From NCBI GenBank assembly GCA_022605955.1, contig JAKCOZ010000009.1:1612001-1676000 (forward strand): a DNA stretch of 64,000 nucleotides, written 5' to 3'. The notes below the pieces were generated by a model. It worked only from the letters and a program-made list of their open reading frames with translations. It made no database searches and was not told the DNA's origin. The position numbers were made by a program, and so were the translations under genes. Origin of the DNA: Rallus limicola (lineage: Eukaryota > Chordata > Aves > Gruiformes > Rallidae). Shown here in pieces: positions 23,817 to 36,010 of this stretch. Positions within the stretch are counted from its first letter, which is position 1, and every line of letters begins with the position of its first letter.

Positions 23817-24849
23817 GTGTGTATATGTAACGACCTCTAAGGTCTTGGAGGGGGGTGAGGGGGAAAGGGCCTGATCCGGGAGAGGAGTGATAGGCTGCCT
23901 GGCATGAGCTTTCCCTAAGGGAAGAACCCCTGTTCTGACAGCCTTTCCATTGGAGTTGTAAGTGGGGCAAAACAACTGTGTGTAACATGCACATACGAGC
24001 TCAAAGGGGAATTTAAAAAATGCTGGCATAAAGCTTACTTATCCTTTGGGAAGTACACAGGCAAAAGGAGGGTATGCCTGCCTAATGGACTATAAAGTGC
24101 AAATAAAACAACCTGTATAGACATGTGTCTATATCTATCTGGTCCATCACTTCTTTTGGTATGTGATTTTTGGGGCTTTGTTTTAAAAATTTTATTTCCC
24201 CTCAGGCAGTAGTTTGTGAGGTTGGTTTCCTCTTTATTTTTCTTTTATTCTGATTATATTGTGGTTTTTTTTTAAACTGGGACTGTTGGTTTTATCTACT
24301 TCTGGTACCTTCTAGGAGCTTTGCTCCTTTTAGCTCCAGCCTCCAGGTTTTCCAGTTCCTGATTAAAAAGTGTCTTGAAGTCCTGGTTGGTTAGAGAGTG
24401 GTGGGCTGCCAGACAGCTGCTGTGTTGAGAGTGAGTAAGCTGCTAGGATTGCAGTAATTCAGATTTTTGCAGGTAGCAGGGCCACTGGTGCTAAGGGGGT
24501 GCAGAAGAAAATCTAGAAAAGCTGCCCCAGACAGAATGAGACCAAACAAGAGTGGTGGCAATGCCCCACAGTGTTCTGTCACCCAGTGCCACATGGCAAG
24601 TATGTGGAGAGGGTAACCCATTGCAGTGGGCTCAGCCCTCAGGGACAATGGGGTCTGGGTGTACAAGGGGATGCTGGGGACTGCCCCTGGGACAGTGATC
24701 TTCTGTAGGGCTGGAGGTGATAGTGACCTTCCCTATGGGAAGTATAGGTCCTCTGGCCAAAGCACTGAGCCAGCAGAGGAAGGTGCTACCATGCAGAGCG
24801 TGTTATCCATAGGATAGCCAGTGGATTTAGAAACAGTATTAAATCCCTC

Positions 24850-24935
24850 TAGTGCATCTGGTCTGGGGACACCCATTACAGGAAAGGTGTCAACAGAAAG
24901 GTGTTAACTGCAGCAAGGTCAGTGGAAGCCTTCAG
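24850..24935 (+). mobile_element. Probable old CR1 fragment
   Basis: GCATCTGGTCTGGGGACACC followed by CATTACAGGAAAGGTGTCAAC resembles the CR1 ORF2 segment that encodes a VW.GHPHYRKG-type string. It is short and diverged. It may be the 5' part of the plus-strand CR1 at 25545. Confidence 0.4.
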
Positions 24936-25029
24936 GGTTTGGGGTAGGAACGGGAGTAGGGCTTATTCATCTAAAAGGCAGTAAAGTCTCCAGGGCACAC
25001 AGCAGCTCTGCCTGAAGGCAGGGGGTTGA

Positions 25030-25515
25030 GAATCACAGAGCAGTTGAGCTTGAAAGGCATCTCTGGAGGTCATCTACTCCAACCCCCTACTCAAGGGGGG
25101 CTACCTAGACCCAGTGGCTGGGACTCCACCACCCCCCCGAGGCAATCTGTGCCATCACTGGTCACCCTCACAGGGAAAAAAATGTTTCCTGATGTTCAGA
25201 GGGAACCTCCTGTGTTTTAGTTTGTGTCTGTTGCTTCTGGGGCTGTCACTGGGCACCACTGAGGAAAGCCTGGCTGCATCTTCTTCACACAGTCTCCTCA
25301 GGTATTTATATATACACAAATCTCTTCTGAGCTTTCTCTTCTCCAGGAAGAACAGCCCCAGCTTTCAGCCTTTCCTCACAGAGAGGTGCTCTGGTCCCTT
25401 ATCATCATCCTTATATCCATCTGGACTGGTTCCAGTGCAACCATGTCTTTCATAACGGAGAAGCCCAGAACTAGGCAATGCTCCAGGCGTGGTCTCACCA
25501 GTGGTAAAGAGAAGT
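25030..25515 (-). mobile_element. CR1 fragment, minus strand
   Basis: The plus strand shows the reversed CR1 3' end (AATCACAGAGCAGTTGAGC), GGTCATCTACTCCAACCCCC, the TTTCTCTTCTCCAGGAAGAA block (reverse of the FSLEKR region) near 25334 and GCTCCAGGCGTGGTCTCACC at its 5' limit. Confidence 0.92.
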
Positions 25516-25544
25516 GCTCTTCATGAAGTTATATACTATGAGAA

Positions 25545-25795
25545 CGACATACATAGAGTACAAACTGAAACAGGAGGCTTTCCAGCTGGATATATGGAAA
25601 AATATTTGAGGATAATCAAATGACAGAGCAGGCTACCCAGAGAGGTTGTGCTGTGTCCATCCTGGGGCTTTTCAAAGCCCAGTGGGATCAACCCCTGAGC
25701 AACTTGGCTATGACTTATGAATTGGCCTCCTTTGAGAAGGACGTCATGCAGGGACCTCCTGGGGTCCTTTCCAGACCGAGTTATCCCACAAAAAC
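25545..25795 (+). mobile_element. Old CR1 3' fragment, plus strand
   Basis: Weak but ordered resemblance to the CR1 ORF2 end: GGCTTTCCAGCTGGATATATGG, CAGGCTACCCAGAGAGGTTG, TCCATCCTGGGGCTTTTCAA, then the GACCTCCTGGGGTCCTTTCC 3' UTR block. The terminal octamers are lost. It is older than the minus-strand CR1 next to it. Confidence 0.7.
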
Positions 25796-27005
25796 CATGA
25801 ACTTTTCTCAAAATACTGCTGAATACACCCCTAACCATCCTTTCACTACACAGGAAATATGCATGTTGACACCAAGACATTCTGAAAGATTTTTTTTTCC
25901 CATAGTTTAATCGTATTTATAGTTTCAAATTTATTATTAAATGCAAGGGAAATTATTCTGGTGGAATTGTGATATGAAATAAGCAAAAATCACATAGTAG
26001 AGGTTTATTTGGGTTTAAGTCCTGAGCCAGGCACTATGGAGAAGTGAAGAAACTGCATCATTCCATTCACACATCATGTGTCTCTTCTGGGGAACCTTTC
26101 TTCCTCTCCAGCTTAACTAAAGGAAATCCAGCAGTGTGATTTAATCTGGAACGTGATGTAGCTGTATTGGTTTTTACTATGGTTCTGATAAATATTTTAA
26201 TTAATCTGATGATGGCTCTATTATAACTTGCAAAATCAAAAAATCCATTAGATCCCAGAGCAGATACGAGACTGACTACTGTCCTCAGCGGATACAAGGC
26301 CAAGCATGCCCCAGCTAGTTTTTACTGACACCCAGGAGATTGATCCTCTAGTTCCCTTTATTTCAGGCACTCAAAATGCAAAGCACTGAATTGGAAAAAG
26401 TCTTGGGTAAAACAGGAAACAAGCCAGCAAACACCAGAAGAAATCAGTGAACATCAGAAAGGAAGAAGAATTTACAGTGACATCAATAACTTCAGCAGTT
26501 TGAAAATAATGACCAAGAAGGCAGAAAACATATCAGAAGATTTATAACTTTGTACTTAACACATATTTGCTTATCCTGGAAAAAACCAGCAAGCATTCCA
26601 GCTTGGCACAACAAATGTATTTTTGAGGAAAAATCCTAGAAAAAGTTAAGCTTAAAAACCCTGTAAATGGAAAATTTCCTTCAGCACTAACCAGACAATG
26701 CAGCCAGGGGGCTTGGGGGTATTTTAATTTGTTACAGGGAGACAATTCATTGCAGGCAAGGGAGGTTAGGGTTATTTTCTCTTTTAAGGGTATTAATTGT
26801 GCAATACAGTAGTGGGGCTGAACAGTGTGTACAGCCAGTTTAGTCTATGGTGCTTAAATATAATTGAAAGCTTAAGGTGGTTTTGGAGGTGGGTTTTTTT
26901 TTTTTTTTTTGGTTTTTTTTTGGGGGGGTTTTGCATTTTTTTAATATCCAAAAAAGAGTTCTTTGATTTCTGGATTGTTTCCCAGGGATAGAAGTTCCCT
27001 ATGTA
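25796..27005. other. Unique noncoding DNA
   Basis: No gene recognised. A long T/G-rich low-complexity stretch at 26894-26930. Confidence 0.5.
26894..26930 (+). repeat. T/G-rich low-complexity tract
   Basis: Long T runs broken by GG and ending in a seven-G run. Confidence 0.85.
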
Positions 27006-27257
27006 GAATCATAGAATTGTAGAATCATAGGATCATAGAATCACAGAATCCCAGCCTGGTCTGGGTTGGAAGGGACTCCAAGGATCACAGAACTCCAACC
27101 CCCTGCCACAGGCAGGGACACCAACCAACACACAAGGTTGCCCAGGGCCCCAGCCAACCTGGCCTTGAACACCCCCAGGGATGGGGCACCCACCCCCTCT
27201 CTGGGCAGCCCCTTCCAGCCCCTCACCACTTTCTCTGCAAAGAACTTCCCCCTAATA
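27006..27257 (-). mobile_element. CR1, young-looking 3' fragment
   Basis: Reversed 3' tail at 27006-27050 contains about five octamer copies (AGAATCATAG type), more than neighbours. The body matches the copies at 46274, 47798 and 63361 closely (CCCAGCCTGGTCTGGGTTGG, then CCCAGGGATGGGGCACCCAC). It stops just after AAGAACTTCCCCCTAATA. The minus-strand frame 27041-27289 is the ORF2 end (GKFFAEKVVRGWKGLPREG...LGVFKARLAGALGNL). Confidence 0.95.
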
Positions 27258-27343
27258 ATATAAATATAATGTAAATTATATTCAACCATTTCAGAAAAAC
27301 CCTTTTACTATAAGCACAAAACCAGGGATTGTGTCAAGTTTAA

Positions 27344-27372
27344 GGGGGGGGGGGGGAGGGAGGGGGAGGGAA
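27344..27372 (+). repeat. Poly-G with G-quadruplex potential
   Basis: Thirteen consecutive G, then AGGGAGGGGGAGGG. This gives more than four G-runs of three or longer on the plus strand. Confidence 0.85.
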
Positions 27373-27632
27373 ACTAACACCTGGGAGTCTGACAGCACTT
27401 CCAACAGCAGTTTCCTTCAATGAAGCACTCCTGCTGATAAATCCTCAGCACCAGGAGGTAAATTTACTTTTATAGTATAAAAGTCATAGTGGCCATAGAA
27501 GGCCAAGCAAATCTTCCTCACTCAACTCTCACTCAACAAGAAATTCATAAGAATTCCAGAGTTTAGGCAGTAAAAGGGCAGTAGTGCAAGGATAGGCATT
27601 GGTGCAAGGGAGGCAGTGGTGTCTGATGGATA

Positions 27633-27680
27633 GAAGAGTCACAGAGTCATGGAGTGCTTGGGGTTGGAAGCAACACACAA
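27633..27680 (-). mobile_element. CR1 3'-end relic, minus strand
   Basis: AGAGTCACAGAGTCATGGAG followed by TGCTTGGGGTTGGAAGC matches the reversed terminal sequence of CR1. Only about 50 bases are recognisable. Confidence 0.6.
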
Positions 27681-30600
27681 CACAAAGCTTTTCCTTCAGC
27701 TTCCTTCTGTTGTGTGACAGAGTCAACCATGGAAAGCAGCAAGACAGCCTGGCTGCAGGATGCCGCAGCTTACACATCTTCAAGAAATGCTGGGGTTTGG
27801 TAAATAGCAGATCCAGTAATTCATGTCCCATCACCAGTGAGAAAGCAGGACTTTCCAGAAGAAGACACAAGATTAAAACCAAAGCAGTGCTGGTATTGCA
27901 CTTTAGTGGAGTGAGAGAAGGGATAACTGCTAGCAAAAGATTTCAGTGGGGCCCAATTTCTTTAGGAAAAATATGTCTTAGATGTTAAGTTAGCAGTTCC
28001 CTGAGGCACCTTTTCAATTTTATGTTAAAATAAGACCATCTATAGCTCTTGCATCCATCTCCAACAGGGTTGCCATGAGCACCAATGCCACCAAAGCAAT
28101 CTTTCTAGGATGCTTTGTTAAAGATATTTGCTTTGAAAACTTCCCCCCAGTATCAGCTCTTGGTATTTTTTATTATTTTTTTCCCTTTCAGCAGCAAAAG
28201 AAGGTCTAGCATTTGCTTCCTACTCTAGAAACACAGCCTCCTGACAGAAGACTTTAGAAGGGGTTGATCTTGGTGTAGCAAAGAGACTGATGACCTGTGG
28301 AAGGCCCTTGAGTGGTCTGTCCAACTCTGCATCTGGAGCCTTCTTTTTCCCTCTAAGACAGAACTTTGGTGCACATGTTAATACTTGTGATAACCATTTA
28401 TTATTTTAATGATTAATTTTTAGGTGCCAAATCCAGAACAAAATACCTCTTTCTCCAATACTCTTTCACAGTAATGGAGAAGTGTGGTTTCATGGAATGC
28501 AAGGAAATGGGAAAAATGAGAAAAGGAGGGTTTTCCCCCCCCTCTTTTCATCAGGCAGTAAGGTACATGTGACACAGTTTGGCCTGGAGCTGTGTCTGCC
28601 CCCGTGGGAAATGAAAGATGGATCAGACCCTCAGCTGAAATAACAATAAATAGCATAAAAGTGATTTTAGAGATGTAATAATGATTCACATCAACTAAAG
28701 AGGTTAATGTCTTGTGTTGATGCCTCGGGCAGTTTGAGAGAGGAAGCAATGAGACACCAAACCCAGTTTGCCTTTGCCACAGCCCTGATCCTCTTGGTTA
28801 AGAAGCATCCCCACAGCGTGGCCCAGACGAGTCGGGGGGCCTGAGCTTGAATGCAGCTCCCCAGCAGCACGGGGAGGTCCCTGCTGCCTTCAGGAAAGGA
28901 GCAGTGCACTCAGGGCTGTGAAACGCCACCCAGGTGACAGGAGAGGCTGAGAGTGTCCATTCAGGCTTCAGACGCAGATCTGGTTTCAACCACCTAATGG
29001 AAAGCTTGCAGAAGACAGGGCCTGACTCCCCTCAGGTGCCTGCAGTGCTAGGGGTGAGAGGCAGCACAGACAGGCTGCAACACAAGAAACTTCTCAGATA
29101 TAAGGAGTGGGATTGTTTTTTTCCCTGCTGTGTGACATGTCGCCCAGTGAATCCTCTGTCCTTGCAGAGATCTGTAACTTGAGCAGAAAAGGCCTTGAGC
29201 AGCCCTCTGAAACTGGAGCTGCTGTGGATTGGGGCACAGTCTTGTAGGATGGGTGGTGCTTAACCTTTTTTGCCTCTATTTTTATTTTTAAAATATCCAC
29301 TCTCTTCTATAGAAATGTTGTTTCATGTAGGCAAGCTGTATCCTCCTCCTTGATGTTCCTTTGCTTACATTTAGATGGTGATCTCAGACAGGAACACAGG
29401 TTTTGGTCCTGTTTCACAGTGTTTAAGAAGAACTTTAATCCATAGTATATATGTCAATGGTATAATAAAAAACTGCATTGTCTATCAATTTGTGTGTCTC
29501 AAGAGAAAAGCAAGCTAGGGTTCTGTAATGCTGTTAAACATCCCTTATGGGATTTCGTTCCATTCCTATGAACTCGAATGTAAATGCTCCTTCACATATC
29601 TAATTGTGATTAAAAAAATAAACTGATTTCAAAGTCCAGAATCCAGTGCATGATGATACATGAATTTTTTCCCCCCATATGCAATTTCACCCAGGAGTTG
29701 GCCCCACTAATTATTAACAAAGGATTTCTCAACTTAATCATCCTCTTAGAAGACTTTTGGGACCTTAACTGGTGTTTACTGCAGGGCCTTTTGAAATGCA
29801 AATCACTTCTGCAAACTTCAGAAAGCCCCAAACTCTATTTGGATTCATTTGTAAGTATTTAAAGATCAAAGTGGCTCTATCCCAGAAAGAAGATGCAAAG
29901 TCTTTCTTTTTTTTTTCCCCCCAAAATGCTGATTTCTTCCCCCACAAACTTTCACTGAAGTGTTTTGTCTCATATTTTTTGGTACCTGCAAATAGGAGGT
30001 CTAAAGATTAATAAATTGTATGATATATTTTATATATTTCATAACCTTTACTGTCACAAGAGATCACTCAATCGATGAAGGTGGCAGCTTTAGATATATA
30101 ACATGACAAGATGCAAAAGAGGTGACCCATGGTAAATTGTACAGCTGGTTCCTGTTTGGGCAGTGCTTGTCAGTGTTTTTCATCCGTGGCTTTTCTGTAA
30201 ACCATCTGAGGTCTTGCTATCTGCCATATAGAAAGGACTCTGTGGTGGAGCCCACTAAAAATTCTCATTTGCAGAAGTGAAGTGTCCAAACTTATCTATT
30301 ATACAAAGTCAGAAGGAACTGTAGCTGCTCCAAAATAGATCAAGTCATGGTTATCCAATGTTATCCCTATGTGAAACTGTTACCCTAGTTCTCAACATGC
30401 TTTAGATAAATTATTCCAGACAGTGAGTTCTGATGCCATCTGGGCGAATTAATTTCAGCTTGCCACCCATATTCATATTATGGTCTCAAACATAATGATT
30501 CAGTTATTGATATATTGATTTTTCCAGCTTCTTCTTCACTTCTTCATAGTGAAAAGGATGCTGAAAACGTCTGCAGTTGTTACACAGGGCACTTCATGCT

Positions 30601-31280
30601 GGACCTGTAAGTTATTCCCTCTCTGGTGTCACAGACTGTCACTCTCAGACCTCCAGGGCAAAGGAGATCGAGAGAGCTGAGTCCTGTTCTGTAATTCAAA
30701 CATCTGATCCAGTCAGGCATCACAGAAGAGACCTCACAGTAGGTATGAATGTCAGTACAAACACTCTACATTGGCTGTTGTAGAAGTTAAAAGTATAGCC
30801 AATTTCATAAGCAACTGGACAGATTCATGGGAGTGGATAAAATAATATTAGTGCTATGAAATAAGTAATTATATGCTATGATAAAATGAGTGCTATGAAA
30901 TAAATAATACCCCAGGTGTCTTGGCTTTGAAGGTACTGATAAAAGTGTATAGTGCTGTTCTTAAGCAACGGCCTGGACGTGAGCTGATGGAGGAGTTTGG
31001 GGTGACTCTTTTTAACCTCCTCACTCTACCAGATGTTAATGCACCCTGGAATGTGTTGCACTGATCACAATGCATGTGAAATAGATGGGAACACCTTTCA
31101 GCTTCTGATGCTATTAGCACACCACCGATACCGTGTCAGGAGCATGGCCTTTCTGCATGTCAGCTCAGCATTGTGGTGGCAAAAATGCTTTATCACACCT
31201 CAGCATGTGGAGGTTTTTCATTTCCTCTTTTGTACATCTTTACTGAAAGTTTAAATGGAAAATTATGGGAATTAAAAAGA

Positions 31281-31296
31281 GGGGGTGGGGTGGGGG
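31281..31296 (+). repeat. G-rich run
   Basis: GGGGGTGGGGTGGGGG; three long G-runs that could form a quadruplex by splitting one run. Confidence 0.6.
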
Positions 31297-32570
31297 TAAA
31301 TTTAATTTTGAAGCACAGTTTATCCTAAGGAAATCTCAGTTCCTCAAATACAGAATGAGGGGGGTATTTTTTAGTCATGTCCAAGTCACAGATGCCAGAC
31401 TCGCTAGATGAAGCCAGCTGGTATTTCAGGAGACATTACAAACATCAGGTCAGAGACCGGGCAAGAAAAGAAGAGAATATGAAACATGGGTCATTCCTGT
31501 GCATGGCCAGGAACCGAAGGCACCAGCTGTAATTAACTGGTACTGGAAAGCCTTGCTAACTTTCCTGCTGAAATAAATGGGCACAGATTTACCGAAGTCA
31601 GCACACCAGTGACATCTACACTGGCAGAATATTTGACCCACATACCCACAGGTTCCCTCAAACTCATTTTGGCCTACTAACTACATAATTTCCATCCATT
31701 CTGCTGCCAGCCAAGCTGACACCTGCTGCTGCCTTGCCATTATCCCACCTCCCTGCTCTTTTTTTTTTTGACACCAACCCCGTTTACAATCTGTATTTGC
31801 CTTCTTTACTGGGGGACAGAGGAGGTGGATTAGCACGATTCCAATCAGATAGCTTCTGGGATACAGCCCTTTCAAAGAGAGGAATAAAAATGGTGCAGTA
31901 GGGTTGGCAGGATATTTTTAAAAAACAAGACAAGACAGTTACTGCTCAGCATGGGGGTAGGGAGGCTAGAAAGGTTAATACACTCCGTAGAGCCATTGCT
32001 TAAATTAAACATGTCCTTTGAATGATATCTAGAGCTAAGATACACTGGATAGTATCTTAAATTGCCTCGGTCTTGCTTTTTTCTTCTCTCCCCTTTCATC
32101 CATTCAGCGAGTCCTGACTCCTGTCAAAGGCACCCGACAAAAAGCCTGAACTCCAAAGCCTTCTCAGAGCTCAGCTTCTGTGTGCTCTCCCCCTTTCCAC
32201 CCCCCTCTCCTCCCCCTCACACACGCACATTTTCTCTGCTCACACCTTGGCTGCAAGCTGCCAATTCCCATGCAGAAATGCTTAGCCAGAGCCCTTCATA
32301 GAAAAGGCACATGCTGGCAGGTGTCTAGAGCAGTGAGGACCAAGGCAGCTGGAGAGGAAAAGTGAGCAAAGCCCTTTTGCTCTCGTTGCAGGGATAATGC
32401 ATGCTCAGCTAACCATTTATATTGAGCCACACGGAGAAAATAGCATCGCTGAAGTGTTTTCCCTAACAGGGAAACACTGCACTGAATTTGCATAGGTACC
32501 CGGTGATATTTTAGGAGAGGAAGTTATCCAAGCTCTGATCGCTTGCCAAAAGCACAGAGCTGAATCTTGC

Positions 32571-32992
32571 TGTGGTGGGTTGACCTCGGCAGGATGCCAG
32601 GTACTCACCGGGCTGCTCCTCCGCTCCTCTCCTCAGCAGCACTGGGAAGGGACAGAATAAGATGGAAAGAAACTTGTGGGTCAAGGTAAAGACAGTTTCA
32701 TAACACAGAAACAAAGCCTGCACATGCCCCCAACTTCCTTTCTCTCAGCTTTTCCTGGCTGAGCAGATGCCATCTGGTATGGAATATCCCTTCAGTCAGT
32801 TTGGGCCAGCTGTCCTGCCCAAGCCCCCTCCCAAGACCATGCCTACCCCCAGCGACTGACAACGGGGAGAGGAGCTGGAGAAACACATGGTGGTAGCCCA
32901 GGCACTGGTGTGTTACCAACACCTTGCAAGGTCCCATGAGGCAGCACAGCTCTGTGAGTGCTGCTGGGGGAAAACCAGCCAGACCCAACACA
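32571..32992 (+). mobile_element. Solo LTR, avian ERVL-like
   Basis: Begins TGTGGTGGGTTGACCTCGGC and has the GTGGGTCAAGGTAAAGACAG block near 32676, then GGTATGGAATATCCCTTCAG and CAGTTTGGGCCAGCTGTCC near 32775-32815. It ends AAAACCAGCCAGACCCAACACA. The order matches the avian LTR class at 851-1400. No target duplication was found, so the 3' limit is approximate. No internal region is attached. Confidence 0.78.
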
Positions 32993-35039
32993 GAGGGTGG
33001 CAGCCAATTCCTGAAGTAGATCTCCCTCCTTGTCCCTCTTCTCACTTTCCCCTCTCCCACTATCACACAGAGGTAAACACTTTAAAATTGCCCCTTCCTT
33101 TGCATAACGAAGTGGGACCACTGATTCCTGGGCACTCTTCACAAGCCAACTGAACAGTGTGTTTCTTATTTCCATACAGAGAGAAACTGGACAAGCTGAT
33201 TAGGCTGTTCATTGTGCCAGTGTTACATCAGTTTAGGCTCAGGTTTCAACAGGCATTTTGCTATGTCTGTGGTTGAGGACAGATTCAGAGTGTTTTGATG
33301 CTATCAGTGGATGCACAGATGCCAACATCACCTATGAATTTGACCTCATATGGGTGTTAAACTGTCTAAGAGTGCTGAGAAACTTATCTCCTACATTAGT
33401 ACATCTGTCTATATGCATGGACAACTGCCAATTGCATTTCCTTGCATATTAAAAGGAGATAGGTGGTATGATCAGATGAAGGTCTACTATCTGTAGCCCA
33501 TATTAGCAAGCGATGCATTTGCTTTGGGCCTATTATGTTGGAATGCTTTTCATTTGACTAAATATGAGGCTAGAGAATGGATATTTCAGAATCAGTCCGA
33601 TAGGCTGCAGGCTGAGGCAGGCAGGAGCTTGGAAGGCATTATGAATGACCTTGATAGCCTCAGATGGGCATCCGGATGCCCTTCACATGGGCATCCAGGA
33701 GTGGGACATCTGCACTCACAAGAGGCTCCTAAACATGTAGGATTTCCAAAGATTTAAGCACTTCCTAATGCCCATACCATAGCTAGCAATCCAAAGTCAG
33801 TTGTGAACTGACAAACATCATACAGTCCAGTTTCTGGAATCTGAATGGAATAGTCCATCTCTAATTCAAGAAGACTGCTATACTTACACAAGATAATGAA
33901 ATATTATGTGCATGGATAATTAATAGATGTTTAAGCCACCCAGAACAACAGATCCATCATTTAAATGTAAGTTTAAAAACAGAGGACCTATAGATTGAAA
34001 CTGATCAATGCAATCATGATTACTCTTTCTTTATATTTTTTTCCTCCACGGCCCTTGCGGGTGATTGTTTGGAAGCTCTTGGGAGTGAGAAACTCTTCTT
34101 GAAGTCAATGGCAAAAGTCCCCGTGGGACTAAACTTGATGGACACTGACAGCACACAGGGAGGCCTTTGAAAACTCCACTCTCATATCTCTGCCAGGATC
34201 TGTACAGGCTCCCACAGTAGCTGAGTTACATGACATGTTCTATCCCAGCCACCTGCAGTTTTAGGACAGACAGCAGTGTTCCATGTGCAGTCGTAGCAAA
34301 CACACCTCAGTGAGGTTACACTCCAAATTAATGCAGGAAGCAGCCTGCCTTCAATTCAGACTGATTACATTTTAAATGGGGCTTCAGTGCATAATGATTA
34401 ATATTTCACTATAATTATTTGTTCCAATTAAATGTAGCATGATTAAGTGGCATTTTCCCCTGTGCTGCTAAACTGCTTTTAGAAAAAAACAGAAAAAAAA
34501 AAAACAACAGAAAAAAAGAAGTAATGATAAAATTAATTAAGGGAGTTTTGACTTGCTTATTTTGCAATCTAAACTGCTCTTCTTTTTTCAATTGCTAATT
34601 GAGAAATTTAATTCCTCCTGTATAGCTCTATTGTAAACAAAAGTGGCTGCAATCTGATAATTAAAAAGGAATGATGCTTTCCATGAACATTAAAAAAAAA
34701 AAAGATAAAAGAGTTCATTATATTAAGGCTAATAAAACCTCCTGTTGACTTGGTCACTGACTTTACATTTGATAATGATTTCTCAGTGCTTGTTTTATGA
34801 AATGTATGAGATACAACAGCAGAAACAGCCTGATTCCAATCCTGGTATTAGAAACTTCTGTAAAACAAAAGTAAAGGAACACAAAAGGTGCTAATGAACA
34901 TGTTTTCTTCCTATTGTTGTAAAGTTGTTAATAGGTTAAGGGACTTCAGTGCTAACTTTTAAAGGAAAAAGCTGATGTGCAGAAGGATAACAAAGTGTAC
35001 AGCTAGGAAGGAAAATGGATTAAAATATAAACAATACAG
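32993..35039. other. Unique noncoding DNA; AT-rich candidate conserved element
   Basis: No gene recognised. A 16-bp perfect palindrome lies at 33666-33681. From about 34370 to 34790 the DNA is dense in TAAT/ATTA homeodomain-type core motifs and A runs (34488-34503, 34691-34702) and free of known repeats. Confidence 0.5.
33666..33681. repeat. Perfect 16-bp palindrome
   Basis: GGGCATCC followed by GGATGCCC. The same GGGCATCC word recurs 14 bases downstream. Confidence 0.9.
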
Positions 35040-35060
35040 CTAACCCTAACCCTAACCCTA
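35040..35060 (+). repeat. Short interstitial telomeric repeat
   Basis: About 3.3 perfect copies of the vertebrate telomere unit, written CCCTAA on this strand. It lies about 20 bases from the 3' end of a CR1 insertion. Confidence 0.85.
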
Positions 35061-35077
35061 TATATAACAGCTATAGA

Positions 35078-35281
35078 GAATCCTAGAATCACAGAACCAG
35101 AGAATGCTTTGGCCTGGAAGGGACCTTAAAGATCAGACTGATGCCCCTGCCATGGGCAGGGACACCTCTCCCCAGCCCAGGCTGCTCAAGGCCCCATTCA
35201 ACCCGGCCTTGAACACCTCCAGGGAGGGGGCAGCCACCACCCCCCTGGGCAGCCTGTGCCAGGGCCTCACCACCCTCATGC
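35078..35281 (-). mobile_element. CR1 3' fragment, minus strand
   Basis: Reversed tail AATCCTAGAATCACAGAACC, then GGGACCTTAAAGATCAG, CCTTGAACACCTCCAGGG and CCTGGGCAGCCTGTGCCAGG. The minus-strand ORF encodes the ORF2 end (VRPWHRLPRGVVAAPSLEVF). Confidence 0.93.
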
Positions 35282-35888
35282 ACATGTTTTGAGAGAAAAA
35301 AATCCCAAACCAAACCAAAGCAATGTAAAAAACACAGGTGATGAGGTTGACTACTGGCAGAAGACCTTGACCAAATGCTTGAAAGGGGCAGGTTGCACTG
35401 TTGGGTGGAGCATCTGTCCTTCTTTGGTCCATGGTGCCCATCATTCTGCCAGTCTTGCACCATGAGAATCCATGAGCACCCTGGTTCCAGGGGTATTGCC
35501 AGGCTTACCCTGAGATTACCAGGTCTGATCTAAAATAGTTATTGCCATCTGATGTGGATGCTGCAACAGCATCATAGGCCCACGGGATCTTCCTACAGCA
35601 CCAGCATAACATTCCAGTGCAGTGAAATCTGTGTCCCAGTGCTCCCACTTGAGCACAGCTGTTTGACCTTCAGATGCAACAAGCTTCTGTAATGTGGCAC
35701 CCAGCAGTCACAATTAGGCTTATGCTGCTTTCTACTTTGCTTAAGGCATCAGTCAGGCTGTTGACTGACTTCTCAGGACCTGTCAGAGACTGTTCTTCAA
35801 CAGGACTCTTACAGATGAGAAGTTCCAACTTGCTCTGGAATTCCCTTCCCTTGGATATTCATTATATTCTGGTTGATATTTTTAAACC
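35282..35888. other. Unique noncoding DNA
   Basis: No gene or repeat recognised. Confidence 0.5.
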
Positions 35889-36010
35889 TGCCTATGGGAT
35901 TTGGATGCCCAATTCCCATTAAAATTAATGTAAATTAATGGGAAATGAGTAACCAAATTAATTAATTGAATTAAAATTAATGAGAACTGGGCATCCATAT
36001 CCTTAAGGCA
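35889..36010. repeat. Inverted repeat, 41-bp arms (hairpin)
   Basis: Left arm 35889-35929 and right arm 35970-36010 are reverse complements at about 33 of 41 positions, with a 40-base loop that is itself AT-rich and partly self-complementary. The most conserved core is TGGATGCCCA / TGGGCATCCA. It could be an eroded MITE-like element, or an RNA hairpin if transcribed. Confidence 0.8.

Larger units (their letters stand above)
20931..24849. other. Unique noncoding DNA, partly AT-rich
   Basis: No gene recognised. The part at 21560-22100 is AT-rich, with motifs such as TAATTA-like and TTTAAATA strings and no repeats, a texture often seen in conserved noncoding DNA. A (TG)n(TA)n run sits at 22936-22959 and an A-run at 23790-23816. 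Confidence 0.5.
27373..32570. other. Mostly unique noncoding DNA
   Basis: Apart from a short CR1 relic at 27633-27680, a G-rich run at 31281-31296 and short A or T runs, I recognise nothing. Overlapping ORFs at 27529-27988 and 28420-28989 lie on both strands and have no domain. Confidence 0.5.
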
